A DNA stretch of 64,000 bases from Bacteroidales bacterium (GCA_017999895.1 JAGNKY010000002.1:186001-250000), one strand, 5' to 3'; shown: positions 54,069 through 63,883, counted from the first letter of the stretch. Numbers and translations are program-made. Notes: a model not told the origin generated them from the letters alone.

Positions 54069-55445
54069 TCAAGGTAAAATATTAATGCTGGTTGAATGAG
54101 TATTAACTACAGTAACTTCCGATTCATCGGCAGGTACATTAAGGAAATCGGCAACGGGTTTAACAAGAAGCTGGTAATTAAGTGTTGCAGTAAACTTCAT
54201 AATACCAGGTGCAGCATCGAAAGGAATTTTGAATGTAAATGTTTCTACAATTGTCTGCCGGGGGCCTATCCGGTAATCCACGCCAAGCTTTGCGGTATTC
54301 CACTGCATGATTGTCATTCTGCCTTCAGAATCAAAATAAGGCATCCGAAATATCCTGTTCCCGTATGGAATGCCATCCCGCTGTAAACCTTTAAAGTCAC
54401 TTATTTTTTTAGGAATCCCCATATCCTGATAGGCCAGATAATCTCCTGAAATTGTATATTCTTCACCATCAAAACCTTTTTTGTCAACATTAATATGATA
54501 CTTATTACCTTTTGCATCTGCAGCTTCCACGTTAAGCCATAATATTCTGTCTTCGACTGAGCCAGTAGGAAACTTGTGCCCTGTCTTTGCGTTATAAAGA
54601 GCCACAGTAAGCACAACTATTTCACCCGGTTCTGCAACTCTTATATCAGGTTGAATTCTAAGCTCGATCGTGCCTCTTACTTTACCTGCATCATGACCAC
54701 CATGAAAAAGATGCAATCTCGCATCAGGGCGTGGTTTGGACATTATTGCAGTCAGATATTGTGCTTTAGGCATATGGCAATCGTGGCACAAAACTCCTTG
54801 TTGGGAATAAGGTCCTTCTTTCCATTCCAATTGTGTTGATTTTACCCATATACCGTAAGGATTTTTTTCATTATGGCATATCCCACATATTTCAGTTGTA
54901 TTAAAAATATCTTTTACAACGATATTATGTGCTGGAGATTCCACCAACGGGGCTCTTCCTGCATATTTTGTAATGCCAGGCTCGATAAAATAACTAAAAT
55001 TAAAAGGTGGATCTGTTTGTGATGACTGAATGTGATGACATACTTCGCATGAAACCGATTCATTGGCCATAGTTTTTTCGGAAGGTCTTGCCGGAGGTAA
55101 TTTCCCATTCATATAAGCTAAAGGTGTATGACAGCCATTACAACCGTCAACTACCTCCCTGAGAGATGGAACAGCATCTGCATGTGCTTCGGCAAGATCA
55201 AAATATTCAATTTCATCCCAGTGATGAGTATATGCTTGTGACATCATAGCCTGCGACCACTGTTCATAAATCCCTGGATGGCAGGTCTTACACTTCGCTG
55301 CATTTTCAAACTTATTATATTGGTATGCTCCCTTTAAATTAATCTGGCTTATTAAAGATTTAAAAGCAACTGAGAATATAGAAACCACAACAGAAACCGA
55401 TAAGACAGTAATAGAGAGTACCCTTTTTCTTGCTTTAGATTCCAT
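54069..55445 (-). CDS. Multihaem (five CxxCH) c-type cytochrome, cytochrome c554-like
   Basis: This 458-residue protein has an N-terminal membrane anchor (about residues 9-27), then five CxxCH motifs at Cys52, Cys102, Cys133, Cys187 and Cys220 (CKTCH, CNGCH, CEVCH, CGICH and CHDCH). The spacing resembles the cytochrome c554/c-prime family. A C-terminal beta domain without haems (about 240-458) follows. It should sit in the periplasm, held to the inner membrane. It may take electrons from the quinone pool or a respiratory enzyme. The haem-bearing barrel gene lies 33 bp downstream. Confidence 0.9.
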   Translation of the reverse strand: MESKARKRVLSITVLSVSVVVSIFSVAFKSLISQINLKGAYQYNKFENAAKCKTCHPGIYEQWSQAMMSQAYTHHWDEIEYFDLAEAHADAVPSLREVVDGCNGCHTPLAYMNGKLPPARPSEKTMANESVSCEVCHHIQSSQTDPPFNFSYFIEPGITKYAGRAPLVESPAHNIVVKDIFNTTEICGICHNEKNPYGIWVKSTQLEWKEGPYSQQGVLCHDCHMPKAQYLTAIMSKPRPDARLHLFHGGHDAGKVRGTIELRIQPDIRVAEPGEIVVLTVALYNAKTGHKFPTGSVEDRILWLNVEAADAKGNKYHINVDKKGFDGEEYTISGDYLAYQDMGIPKKISDFKGLQRDGIPYGNRIFRMPYFDSEGRMTIMQWNTAKLGVDYRIGPRQTIVETFTFKIPFDAAPGIMKFTATLNYQLLVKPVADFLNVPADESEVTVVNTHSTSINILP

Positions 55446-55507
55446 TTAACATGATAATTAAAATCAAATCCGTCTTCGTTCAGGCTCTTCTATTAGCCTG
55501 CATTTTC

Positions 55508-55527
55508 CTCTCTTATAATTAAGAGAG
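55508..55527. terminator. Short hairpin between the cytochrome and Yip1 genes
   Basis: CTCTCTTA and TAAGAGAG form an 8-bp stem with a TAAT loop between the two minus-strand genes. It follows the Yip1 gene and precedes the cytochrome gene in transcription order, so it may end the former. Confidence 0.45.
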
Positions 55528-55609
55528 TTATAATTACTAAAAACTTAATGACCTCGTAAATAATATTTATTATCTTAAGAATTAATCACTTATAAGTAGC
55601 AAGTTGCTA

Positions 55610-56248
55610 TTATTGTAAATCCATATTCATTTCCATCAATTCCTTGTTTTCGTTCAGCAACCTAGTAACCTTTCTGCTTGTGTTTATGCCAATTAAGATG
55701 GAAAGCACGAACAAAGCAGCCAGAACAATTGTAACAATCTTTACAGTTCCTGCATTTGCTTTAAGTGCAGATATAAGGGCATTATACATAAGCCAGAGGC
55801 AATAAAACATTATTATCAGGTTGACAATTGTGCCAAGTGTGAAGCTAATGCCTGTAAAAAAGCCAAAAAATGCCGAAATAGGCATTATTACCATTAATGA
55901 AGCAGTAACTCTTAAACAGGGCTCGAAGTCGGTATTACCTTTACAAATTGCAGAAATAATAAGCAGAATTACAGCTCCTATAAACAATCCGATAATAGCC
56001 GTTACAACAGCCCAGATAAAGCCCATTATACCCGTAGCACCTCCAATTAATGTGCTGCCGGCGCTCAATCTAAAAATTCCCCACAGGAAATAAAAAATAC
56101 CTGCAATAGCACCATAAATAACAGCTTTAATAAGAGGCTCGACCATCCCTCCGGATAGTTTCATTTCCGAAAAATAACTCTTAGGATTCAAAAGAGTTTC
56201 TTTCGATTCCTTTATGAACAGATTAAAATCAAAAGTTTTGTCATTCAT
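55610..56248 (-). CDS. YIP1 family membrane protein
   Basis: This 212-residue protein has a cytoplasmic N-terminus (about 1-35) and about five membrane helices, with the family-like segment LINPKSYFSEM-type (LLNPKSYFSEMKLSGG, residues 16-31) and multiple Gly/Ile-rich helices. This matches the Yip1 family of small integral membrane proteins, whose bacterial role is unknown. A charged tail (NENKELMEMNMDLQ) ends the protein. It lies upstream of the cytochrome genes on the same strand. Confidence 0.82.
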   Translation of the reverse strand: MNDKTFDFNLFIKESKETLLNPKSYFSEMKLSGGMVEPLIKAVIYGAIAGIFYFLWGIFRLSAGSTLIGGATGIMGFIWAVVTAIIGLFIGAVILLIISAICKGNTDFEPCLRVTASLMVIMPISAFFGFFTGISFTLGTIVNLIIMFYCLWLMYNALISALKANAGTVKIVTIVLAALFVLSILIGINTSRKVTRLLNENKELMEMNMDLQ

Positions 56249-56505
56249 AATAATTCAGGTTTTAGTGTAACAATATTAACATAAATGATTTATGTATATA
56301 AAAATTATGATAAACAACGTTTCGAATTTTAAACTAACCTCAAAGAACCCAATTCTCCAATGTAGTAATAAAATATTATATTTCAACAAATTTAGCGAAT
56401 TACTACTAAAAATATCCTTAAAACTCTTTCAATGAATCGAGAAAAATTATCCTTTCTGTCCCTCTTTTGACAGATATGCTATTACCTTTATTTTAAAAGC
56501 CCTCC
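56249..56505. other. Spacer between the microprotein and Yip1 genes
   Basis: This 257-bp AT-rich spacer has no gene. No clear promoter element or strong hairpin was seen. Confidence 0.45.
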
Positions 56506-56619
56506 CTATTTATTCATCTTTTCCGCTTTCTTGGCCTTTTTAGATGCTCTTTTTTCTTTCAAGGTCTTAGCCGGTTCCTTTTTGCTCTTTGATTGGGCTT
56601 TATCCTTCTCGTGAGACAT
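56506..56619 (-). CDS. Lys-rich 37-residue microprotein
   Basis: An ATG at 56619 opens a 37-residue frame ending in TAG at 56506. It is strongly basic: MSHEKDKAQSKSKKEPAKTL, then KEKRASKKAKKAEKMNK. Similar Lys-rich short proteins with an EPAKTLKEKRA-like core occur in Bacteroidota genomes and are annotated as hypothetical. The composition differs from surrounding non-coding DNA. The role is unknown; nucleic-acid binding is a guess. It is too short for standard gene callers. Confidence 0.7.
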   Translation of the reverse strand: MSHEKDKAQSKSKKEPAKTLKEKRASKKAKKAEKMNK

Positions 56620-56715
56620 AAATATAACTTTTAGGGTTAAACTTCTACAAATATAAAAAAATTAATGAGTTTTAATTATGTTTCTCATAAGAGTTATCAA
56701 CAATTGATAAAATTT

Positions 56716-57453
56716 TTAAGCAAGCTGGTTTAGAAATGAAGCGGCATCAAGGTCGAGATACCAGTAGAGAGTTCCGAAAACCGGTGTTATTTTTGATGCA
56801 GGGTAATCTGATGAATTTTGATTTTCAAGTATTTCATAAACGATTTCAGCCTTTTTACGGCCAGAGATCATGAATACAACTTTTTCGGCATTATTAATGA
56901 CAGGGACTGTCAAAGTGATTCTTTTCTGATGTGTGACAGGATGTTCAGAAACCTCACATATCCTCACAGAATTGAATAAATGATTGTTTTCGGGAAAAAT
57001 TGAAGCAACATGGCCATCTTCACCAAGTCCCAGATATATTACATCAAACACAGGCAACCCAAATCTGGTTGAAGTCAGTCTCTTTATTTCTCCTGAATAC
57101 CTTTCAGCTTCTTCCCACGGATTGTTTTCTCCATAAATTCTATGAATATTTTTTTCCTCTATATCGGCTTTGTCAAAAAAAGCTTCACGCACAGACCGAT
57201 AATTACTTTCAGGATCGTCAGGAGGAACACATTTTTCATCACTCCAGAAAAAATCAACATTTTTCCACAAGGTATTCGTTCTATAGTCATTGCCAAGAAA
57301 TGAAAAAAATTGCCTCGGCGTATTTCCTCCTGAAAATGCAACAGATAGCTTTCGCTTTATACGATAAAACTCATTTACCTGTCGTGACAGGTCTGCAGCG
57401 ACTTCCTCCGACATTTCATAAAGATTCTTTGATATCTTAATTATCCTTTTCAT
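56716..57453 (-). CDS. pgl: 6-phosphogluconolactonase
   Basis: Pgl hydrolyses 6-phosphogluconolactone in the pentose phosphate pathway. The 245-residue protein has FSGGNTPRQFF (about 40-50), WSDEKCVPPDDPESNY (about 70-85) and the central LGLGEDGHVASIFPEN (about 142-157). These fit DevB-type Pgl. No zwf or gnd is in the window. It lies 87 bp upstream of the microprotein on the same strand and diverges from gltB. Confidence 0.92.
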   Translation of the reverse strand: MKRIIKISKNLYEMSEEVAADLSRQVNEFYRIKRKLSVAFSGGNTPRQFFSFLGNDYRTNTLWKNVDFFWSDEKCVPPDDPESNYRSVREAFFDKADIEEKNIHRIYGENNPWEEAERYSGEIKRLTSTRFGLPVFDVIYLGLGEDGHVASIFPENNHLFNSVRICEVSEHPVTHQKRITLTVPVINNAEKVVFMISGRKKAEIVYEILENQNSSDYPASKITPVFGTLYWYLDLDAASFLNQLA

Positions 57454-57595
57454 TAGATTTTTAACTGTTCATTCCGGAGTCCGTTACCGGAAAATTTATT
57501 TTATAAAATTCAAAATAAAATATATGTTTTCCTGATAATTTTGTGAGTAGAAAAAACTGAATAATATAGATAAAAAATAGTTTAAAAAATAACTT

Positions 57596-57625
57596 TTTGT
57601 TTTTTAAATAGAATAATTATTTTTG
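57596..57625 (+). promoter_or_regulatory. Promoter for gltBD
   Basis: TTTG at 57596-57599 and TATTTTTG (TAnnTTTG) at 57618-57625 are separated by 18 bp, the best two-part Bacteroidota promoter in the window. Transcription would start near 57632, leaving a leader of about 168 nt. Confidence 0.65.
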
Positions 57626-57678
57626 CAACAATTATTAAAAGTAATGAACAGTAGAGTTATCGTATTATCATTTAAAGT

Positions 57679-57711
57679 CATTCTCAGGAGGTATATCTCA
57701 GGCTGAGAATG
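57679..57711 (+). promoter_or_regulatory. First hairpin of the gltB leader
   Basis: CATTCTCAG and CTGAGAATG form a 9-bp perfect stem around a 15-nt loop that itself contains GAG and CTC arms (GAGGTATATCTC). It lies between promoter and terminator. It may be an aptamer-like or anti-terminator element. Confidence 0.6.
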
Positions 57712-57741
57712 GTTTATTGATAAATGGTTAATATTTTATAG

Positions 57742-57778
57742 ACCGTTCCCAGCTAAGGTGAACGGTTTTTTTTTTTTT
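57742..57778 (+). terminator. Intrinsic terminator/attenuator in the gltB leader
   Basis: ACCGTTC and GAACGGT form a 7-bp stem, and 13 T residues follow (57766-57778). It lies just 22 nt before the gltB start codon. A terminator placed before the gene on the same transcript is the signature of attenuation. Confidence 0.85.
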
Positions 57779-57799
57779 GAACATTAAATCATTAAAAAT

Positions 57800-60700
57800 A
57801 TGAGACCTACCAACAAAGGATTTTATTCGAGCGAACTCGAACATGATAGTTGCGGAATTGGATTTGTTGCACATATCCAAGGACGCAAGTCACATTCTAT
57901 TATTTCAAAGGGCCTCGAGGTATTATGCAATATGAATCACCGTGGTGCAGAGGGAGCTGACAGCAGAACAGGCGATGGAGCCGGGATAATGATTCAAGTA
58001 CCGCGCGATTTCTATCTTATTCAGGGGTATGCTTTGCCTCCTGCCGGCAACTTCGGAACAGGAATTATTTTTCTGCCTCGTGATAATAATGATTCTATGG
58101 AATGTAAAAGAATCCTCGAAAAAATCATAATCGAAGAAGGATTAAAACTTACACATTACAGGGATGTACCAAGAAATAACAAAGTACTGGGTGAAGTTGC
58201 TCTTTCAACAGAACCAGGGATGAAGCAGATTTTTATCGAATCCGATATTTCACAGGAAGAGCTCGAAAGAAAATTATATATAATCCGAAAAAGAGTGGAA
58301 AAACAAATAAGGGAATCGTCAATAGAACAAAAAAATTTCTTCTATATTCCAAGTCTGTCCACAAAAGTGCTGGTATATAAAGGTATGCTGACATCCAATC
58401 AGTTAAGCGAGTATTATCCCGATCTTCAGGATGAAAGGATGCAAAGCGCCATTGCTCTGGTGCATTCACGTTTCAGCACAAATACTTTTCCAAGCTGGGA
58501 TCTTGCACAACCATTCAGGTTTCTCGGACATAACGGTGAAATTAACACTATCAGAGGCAACCGTATCTGGATGGAGGCACGCGAATCACTTCTAAAGTCT
58601 GATGTACTTGGCGACCTTTCAAGAATATATCCTATCATTGAACCTGGAAAGAGTGATTCAGCATCACTCGATAATGTGCTTGAATTTCTTTTACTGAGCG
58701 GTAAATCGCTTCCTTATGCAATATCAATTCTAATACCGGAATCTATTAATGTAAAAAATCCTATTTCTCAGGAGCTTCGAGACTTCTATCATTATCATGC
58801 AACTTTTATGGAACCATGGGACGGACCGGCTTCACTGATTTTTTCTGATGGAAGATATGTAGGAGGAATGCTCGACAGAAACGGTTTGAGGCCGTCACGA
58901 TTTGTAATCACATCAGGAGACCTTATCGTGATGAGTTCCGAAACAGGAGTATTGAATTTTAAACCAGATGAAATTATTACAAAAGGGCGTCTTAGCCCAG
59001 GTAAAATGATACTTGTTGATACTGAAGGAGGTAAAATTCTTTACGATGATGAAATAAAAGCGAAAATGGCCGGCGAACAACCATACGGAAAATGGATCGA
59101 ACAGAACCAGGTAATGCTGGAAGATGTTGAAACCGGACACCATATTTCACCCGATATGGGAAACAATTATAACAAGTATCTGATATCATTCAATTATTCT
59201 AAGGAGGACATTGAAAAAACAATACTCGAAATGGCTGCGACAGGAAGAGAACCTCTCGCAAGCATGGGGAATGATGCGCCGCTCGCAGTATTATCGAAGA
59301 GACCATACAGGCTTTTTAATTATTTCAAACAGCTTTTTGCACAGGTAACTAACCCTCCTATTGATCCTATAAGAGAGGAACTTGTAATGACTTTATCGGG
59401 CTACCTTGGCTCACTCCAGCAAAACTTGCTGGATGGCTCCCCTTATCATGTAAAAATGATAAAATTCAAATCACCTGTAATCTCGAATACAAGTTTCAAC
59501 GTAATTAAAAATCTCAAGTACAAAGGCTTTTCATGTGAGACTTTCAAAATGCATTTCGAAGCTGACAGAGGAGCCGAAGGTATGAAGGATGCCATTGAAA
59601 AACTTTGTAGTGATGCAGAAATGGCAGTTGATCAGGGCAGGAATTATATTATTCTGTCCGACAGAGGCATAGATAAGCACTATGCTCCTATTCCGTCGCT
59701 GATGGCCGTATCGGCAGTTCACCATTATCTTGTTGAAAAGCGTAAAAGGATGCAGATTGATATCATTGTCGAATCTGCCGAACCACGTGAAGTTATGCAC
59801 TTCGCCCTTTTGTTCGGATATGGAGCAAGCACAATCAATCCTTATATGAGCTTTGCAATCATAGAAAAACTTGTAAATGAAAAAGCTATACAGCTTGATT
59901 ATCATACGGCTGAGGAAAACTATATCAATTCAATCAATAAGGGACTTCTTAAAATAATGTCGAAAATGGGCATCAGTACATTAAGAAGTTACCGCTCATC
60001 CCAGATATTCGAAGCGGTGGGCCTAAGCAGTGAAGTAATCAATAAGTATTTTAAGGGAACTCCTTCGCGTATCGGAGGAATAGGCCTTGAAGAAATATCA
60101 AGGGAAGCACTGGTGCCTCATAACAAGGCTTTCAGCGAAGATACATTGCCTGAGATTTATAATGAAGGTAATTATTCATACAGGAAACATGGAGAACATC
60201 ATGCCTGGAACCCTGATACAATAGCATTGTTACAATGGAGTACACGAAGCGGCGATTACAGCAAATTTAAAGAATTCAGTTCAAGGGTCAATGCTGAAAA
60301 TGAACTTCCATCCTTTCTGAGGGGATTACTTAAAATAAAAACGAATCCTTTTCCTATTCCTATTGAGGAAGTCGAACCTGGAACGAATATCATGAAGAGG
60401 TTTGTTACAGGCGCAATGTCTTATGGCTCAATAAGCCGTGAGGCTCATGAAACTATTGCAATTGCCATGAACCGTATAGGAAGCAGGAGCAATACGGGAG
60501 AGGGAGGAGAAGATCCTGAAAGATACCGGCCAAGACCAAACGGCGAAAGTGCCCGTAGTGCAATCAAGCAAGTGGCCAGCGGCAGGTTCGGCGTGACAAC
60601 CGAATACCTTGTAAATGCCGATGAGATTCAAATCAAAATAGCTCAGGGAGCAAAACCTGGAGAGGGAGGTCAGCTTCCCGGTCATAAGATAGATAAAATA

Positions 60701-62326
60701 ATTGCCCGTACACGTCATTCAATACCAGGCATAACACTGATCTCTCCCCCACCCCATCATGATATTTATTCCATTGAAGACCTGGCACAACTGATATTTG
60801 ATCTTAAAAATGTAAATCCAAACGCAAACATCAGCGTAAAGCTTGTATCGGAAAATGGCGTGGGAACAATTGCTGCCGGTGTTGTAAAGGCCAAAGCCGA
60901 CATAATAACAATATGCGGTTATGAAGGAGGCACTGGCGCCAGTCCGGCTTCCTCAATCAAACATGCAGGTTTACCTCTTGAACTAGGTCTTGTTGAAACC
61001 CAGCAAACTCTGGTTATGAATAACTTGAGAAAAAGAGTCAGACTACAGGTTGATGGCCAGCTTAAGACCGGAATGGATGTAATAAAAACAGCTCTTATGG
61101 GCGCAGAGGAATATGGATTTGCAACTGCCCCGCTTATCGTACTCGGATGCGTTATGATGAGAAAATGTCACTTGAATACATGTCCTGTCGGAATAGCAAC
61201 CCAGAATGAAGAACTAAGGAAAAGATTTACAGGCAAAGCTGACTATGTGGTTAATTATTTCACCTTTGTTGCTGAAGAAATCCGCGAATTACTTGCATCT
61301 CTGGGGTATCGTTCAATGAACGAAATAATCGGTCGTATCGACTTGCTCGAAAGAAATTACGATGTTGATCACTGGAAGACAAAAAAACTTGATCTTTCGG
61401 GGTTTTTAACTATTCCATCAGATGCTGCTACAAATCCAATCAGACATGTGGAAAAACAACATCACCCTATTGATGATGTTCTCGACCATGAGCTAATAAG
61501 GATAGCAGATGAAGCCATTAATGATAAAAAACCGGTTTATATTGAAAAAGAAATCAGGAATACCGACAGAGCTACAGGAGCAATGCTTTCAGGCAGAATT
61601 GCCGGAATATACGGTGCTGAAGGACTGCCGGATAGTACCATAAAATGCAGATTTACAGGTTCGGCGGGTCAGAGTTTCGGAGCTTTCCTTGTCAGGGGTG
61701 TGGAGTTCAGACTTGAAGGTGATGCAAATGATTATCTGGGTAAAAGCTTATCAGGCGGAAGAATCATTGTCGTTCCACCATCTGGCTCGACATTCGAACC
61801 CGATGAAAATGTAATTGTTGGAAACACCGTTCTATATGGTGCAACAAGTGGCGAAGCATTTATTTCGGGCATTGCAGGAGAAAGATTTGCTGTACGAAAC
61901 AGTGGTGCTGTTGCAGTAATTGAAGGAGCCGGCAATCATTGTTGCGAATACATGACAGGCGGAAGAGTAGTACTTCTTGGAACTTCAGGCAATAATTTTG
62001 CCGCAGGCATGAGCGGAGGAATTGCTTATGTATTGAATGAAACGGGAAAATTTGATTTTTACTGTAATATGGGTATGGTTGAATTATCTCTTGTAGATGA
62101 CCTTACTGAAATAAATGAACTCCGTGAACTAATCACAAAACACTTCAAATATACCGGAAGCCCAAAAGCAAAAATGATACTCGATGATTTTGACAGGTTT
62201 CTGGGTATGTTCATTAAGGTAATACCTTATGATTACAAAAAAGTACTTCAGGAGCAAAAATTGGAGGAAATAAGAAAAAAGATTGCCGGAGTAGAACTCG
62301 ATGTGGAGTTTACTTCCGGTATCTAA
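57800..62326 (+). CDS. gltB: Glutamate synthase large subunit
   Basis: GltB transfers the amide nitrogen of glutamine to 2-oxoglutarate, yielding two glutamates with the small subunit. The 1508-residue protein starts with a glutamine amidotransferase domain (Cys17 in DSCGIGFVAH, freed by processing). A central domain (about 470-760), an FMN domain (about 840-1215) with Fe-S cysteines Cys1117, Cys1123 and Cys1128 in the MRKCHLNTCPVG region, and a C-terminal GXGXG domain (about 1270-1460) follow. Cysteine spacing matches the E. coli enzyme. gltD follows after 114 bp. The upstream terminator suggests nitrogen control. Confidence 0.98.
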   Translation: MRPTNKGFYSSELEHDSCGIGFVAHIQGRKSHSIISKGLEVLCNMNHRGAEGADSRTGDGAGIMIQVPRDFYLIQGYALPPAGNFGTGIIFLPRDNNDSMECKRILEKIIIEEGLKLTHYRDVPRNNKVLGEVALSTEPGMKQIFIESDISQEELERKLYIIRKRVEKQIRESSIEQKNFFYIPSLSTKVLVYKGMLTSNQLSEYYPDLQDERMQSAIALVHSRFSTNTFPSWDLAQPFRFLGHNGEINTIRGNRIWMEARESLLKSDVLGDLSRIYPIIEPGKSDSASLDNVLEFLLLSGKSLPYAISILIPESINVKNPISQELRDFYHYHATFMEPWDGPASLIFSDGRYVGGMLDRNGLRPSRFVITSGDLIVMSSETGVLNFKPDEIITKGRLSPGKMILVDTEGGKILYDDEIKAKMAGEQPYGKWIEQNQVMLEDVETGHHISPDMGNNYNKYLISFNYSKEDIEKTILEMAATGREPLASMGNDAPLAVLSKRPYRLFNYFKQLFAQVTNPPIDPIREELVMTLSGYLGSLQQNLLDGSPYHVKMIKFKSPVISNTSFNVIKNLKYKGFSCETFKMHFEADRGAEGMKDAIEKLCSDAEMAVDQGRNYIILSDRGIDKHYAPIPSLMAVSAVHHYLVEKRKRMQIDIIVESAEPREVMHFALLFGYGASTINPYMSFAIIEKLVNEKAIQLDYHTAEENYINSINKGLLKIMSKMGISTLRSYRSSQIFEAVGLSSEVINKYFKGTPSRIGGIGLEEISREALVPHNKAFSEDTLPEIYNEGNYSYRKHGEHHAWNPDTIALLQWSTRSGDYSKFKEFSSRVNAENELPSFLRGLLKIKTNPFPIPIEEVEPGTNIMKRFVTGAMSYGSISREAHETIAIAMNRIGSRSNTGEGGEDPERYRPRPNGESARSAIKQVASGRFGVTTEYLVNADEIQIKIAQGAKPGEGGQLPGHKIDKIIARTRHSIPGITLISPPPHHDIYSIEDLAQLIFDLKNVNPNANISVKLVSENGVGTIAAGVVKAKADIITICGYEGGTGASPASSIKHAGLPLELGLVETQQTLVMNNLRKRVRLQVDGQLKTGMDVIKTALMGAEEYGFATAPLIVLGCVMMRKCHLNTCPVGIATQNEELRKRFTGKADYVVNYFTFVAEEIRELLASLGYRSMNEIIGRIDLLERNYDVDHWKTKKLDLSGFLTIPSDAATNPIRHVEKQHHPIDDVLDHELIRIADEAINDKKPVYIEKEIRNTDRATGAMLSGRIAGIYGAEGLPDSTIKCRFTGSAGQSFGAFLVRGVEFRLEGDANDYLGKSLSGGRIIVVPPSGSTFEPDENVIVGNTVLYGATSGEAFISGIAGERFAVRNSGAVAVIEGAGNHCCEYMTGGRVVLLGTSGNNFAAGMSGGIAYVLNETGKFDFYCNMGMVELSLVDDLTEINELRELITKHFKYTGSPKAKMILDDFDRFLGMFIKVIPYDYKKVLQEQKLEEIRKKIAGVELDVEFTSGI

Positions 62327-62440
62327 ATAATTAAAATGATTATAATATTGTATTTATTACTAATTGATAATAATTTTAATTTATTTCTTTCAAATAACTA
62401 TATCATAGAAATAATTTTCAAAATTTAATTCATAAATAAT

Positions 62441-63862
62441 ATGGCTGATCCGACAGGATTTCTGAAAGTAAAACGTAAAGAAGCAGGCTACAGGCCTGTA
62501 CACGAAAGAATCTGCGACTTTAGCGAGATAGAACAAGTTCTGAACACCGATGACCGGATGCTTCAGGCTTCAAGATGCATGGACTGTGGAACACCTTTCT
62601 GCCATTGGGCATGCCCTCTGGACAATCTTATACCGGAATGGAACGACCTGCTTTACAAAGGTGAATGGAAAAAAGCCTGTGACAGACTTAACTTAACCAA
62701 TAATTTTCCGGAATTTACGGGGAGAATATGTCCTGCGCCCTGCGAACATGCGTGTGTTCTTAATATAAGGGAAGAGCCTGTAACTATACGTGAGAATGAA
62801 GTGGCTATTATTGAAAAAGCATTTTCTGAAAACTATATAAAACCGAAACCGGCCATAAAAAAAACCGGCAAAAAAATTGCAGTAATAGGCAGCGGACCTG
62901 CCGGCCTTGCAACAGCAGACCTTCTTAACAAATGGGGTCATAGTGTGACAGTTTTCGAAAAGAATGAAAAAGCAGGCGGATTACTTAGATACGGAATTCC
63001 GGATTTTAAGCTAAGTAAAATCATTATTGACCGACGATTGAAAATAATGACCTTCGAAGGACTAGAAATAAGAACAGGCATTGAAGCAGGAAAGGATATT
63101 CCCGGTAAAGTTCTGATGGACTCTTACGATGCAGTCTGCATTGCAATCGGTGCCATGAAACCAAGAGATCTTAATATTGAAGGACGCAATCTGAAGGGCA
63201 TTTATTTTGCAATGGACTTTCTTACACAACAAAATAGAATAAATGACGGAGAAGTCTTATCTCCTTCAGAAAGAATTTCTGCTGAAACGCTAAATGTCGT
63301 GGTTATAGGAGGGGGTGATACAGGCTCAGATTGTGTTGGAACTGCCATAAGACAAAAAGCTGCGAGTGTAACTCAGATAGAAATTCTTCCTCAACCTCCC
63401 TTGAAAAGAACCCCCGATAATCCATGGCCTTATTTTGCCAAAATCCTTAAAACATCTACATCTCATGAAGAAGGATGCCAAAGATTATGGGGAGTTTCAA
63501 CAGTCAGATTCTTAGGCAATAGTGAATGCCGACTCACAGGTATAGAAGTCGAAAACGTCAGATGGGAAAAAAAAGGAGGAAAATATATGATGAATCCTGA
63601 ACCGGATACAAGAAGAATTATACCTGCGGATATTGTTCTTCTTGCTATGGGATTTGCTCATCCTGTAGCCGATGGATTGATAAGCGAGCTGAATCTCGAA
63701 CTTGATGAAAGAAGGAATGTAAAAGTTGACGAATTTAACCAGACCAGCATACGGAAAATATTTGCTGCAGGTGATGCTGTCTCAGGAGCCAGCCTTGTTG
63801 TAAACGCCATTGCATCGGGCAGAAAAACAGCATTCGGGATTGATGCGTTTCTGAAACAATGA
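62441..63862 (+). CDS. gltD: Glutamate synthase small subunit
   Basis: GltD oxidises NAD(P)H and feeds electrons to GltB. The 473-residue protein has an N-terminal Fe-S region (CMDCGTPFCHWACPL and CPAPCEHAC), an FAD motif GSGPAGLATAD (about 148-158) and a second dinucleotide motif VIGGGDTGSDC (about 286-296). The C-terminus has the usual AAGDAVSGASLVV region. It follows gltB and shares its transcript. A hairpin just after its stop may terminate the operon. Confidence 0.97.
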   Translation: MADPTGFLKVKRKEAGYRPVHERICDFSEIEQVLNTDDRMLQASRCMDCGTPFCHWACPLDNLIPEWNDLLYKGEWKKACDRLNLTNNFPEFTGRICPAPCEHACVLNIREEPVTIRENEVAIIEKAFSENYIKPKPAIKKTGKKIAVIGSGPAGLATADLLNKWGHSVTVFEKNEKAGGLLRYGIPDFKLSKIIIDRRLKIMTFEGLEIRTGIEAGKDIPGKVLMDSYDAVCIAIGAMKPRDLNIEGRNLKGIYFAMDFLTQQNRINDGEVLSPSERISAETLNVVVIGGGDTGSDCVGTAIRQKAASVTQIEILPQPPLKRTPDNPWPYFAKILKTSTSHEEGCQRLWGVSTVRFLGNSECRLTGIEVENVRWEKKGGKYMMNPEPDTRRIIPADIVLLAMGFAHPVADGLISELNLELDERRNVKVDEFNQTSIRKIFAAGDAVSGASLVVNAIASGRKTAFGIDAFLKQ

Positions 63863-63883
63863 CAGGGAATTGTTTCCTGTTTT
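63862..63883 (+). terminator. Candidate terminator after gltD
   Basis: ACAGGGAA and TTTCCTGT form an 8-bp stem (one G-U pair) with a 3-nt loop overlapping the gltD stop, followed by four T residues. It plausibly ends the gltBD transcript. Confidence 0.55.

Larger units (their letters stand above)
57454..57799. other. Divergent spacer holding the gltB promoter and structured leader
   Basis: No gene is present in this 346-bp stretch. It carries the gltB promoter (57596-57625), a first leader hairpin (57679-57711) and an intrinsic-terminator-like hairpin with 13 T residues (57742-57778) just before gltB. Confidence 0.8.

Noticed and set aside
57000..57440. Plus-strand 146-codon frame within pgl
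   Set aside because: It is antisense to the conserved Pgl motifs and has no domain.
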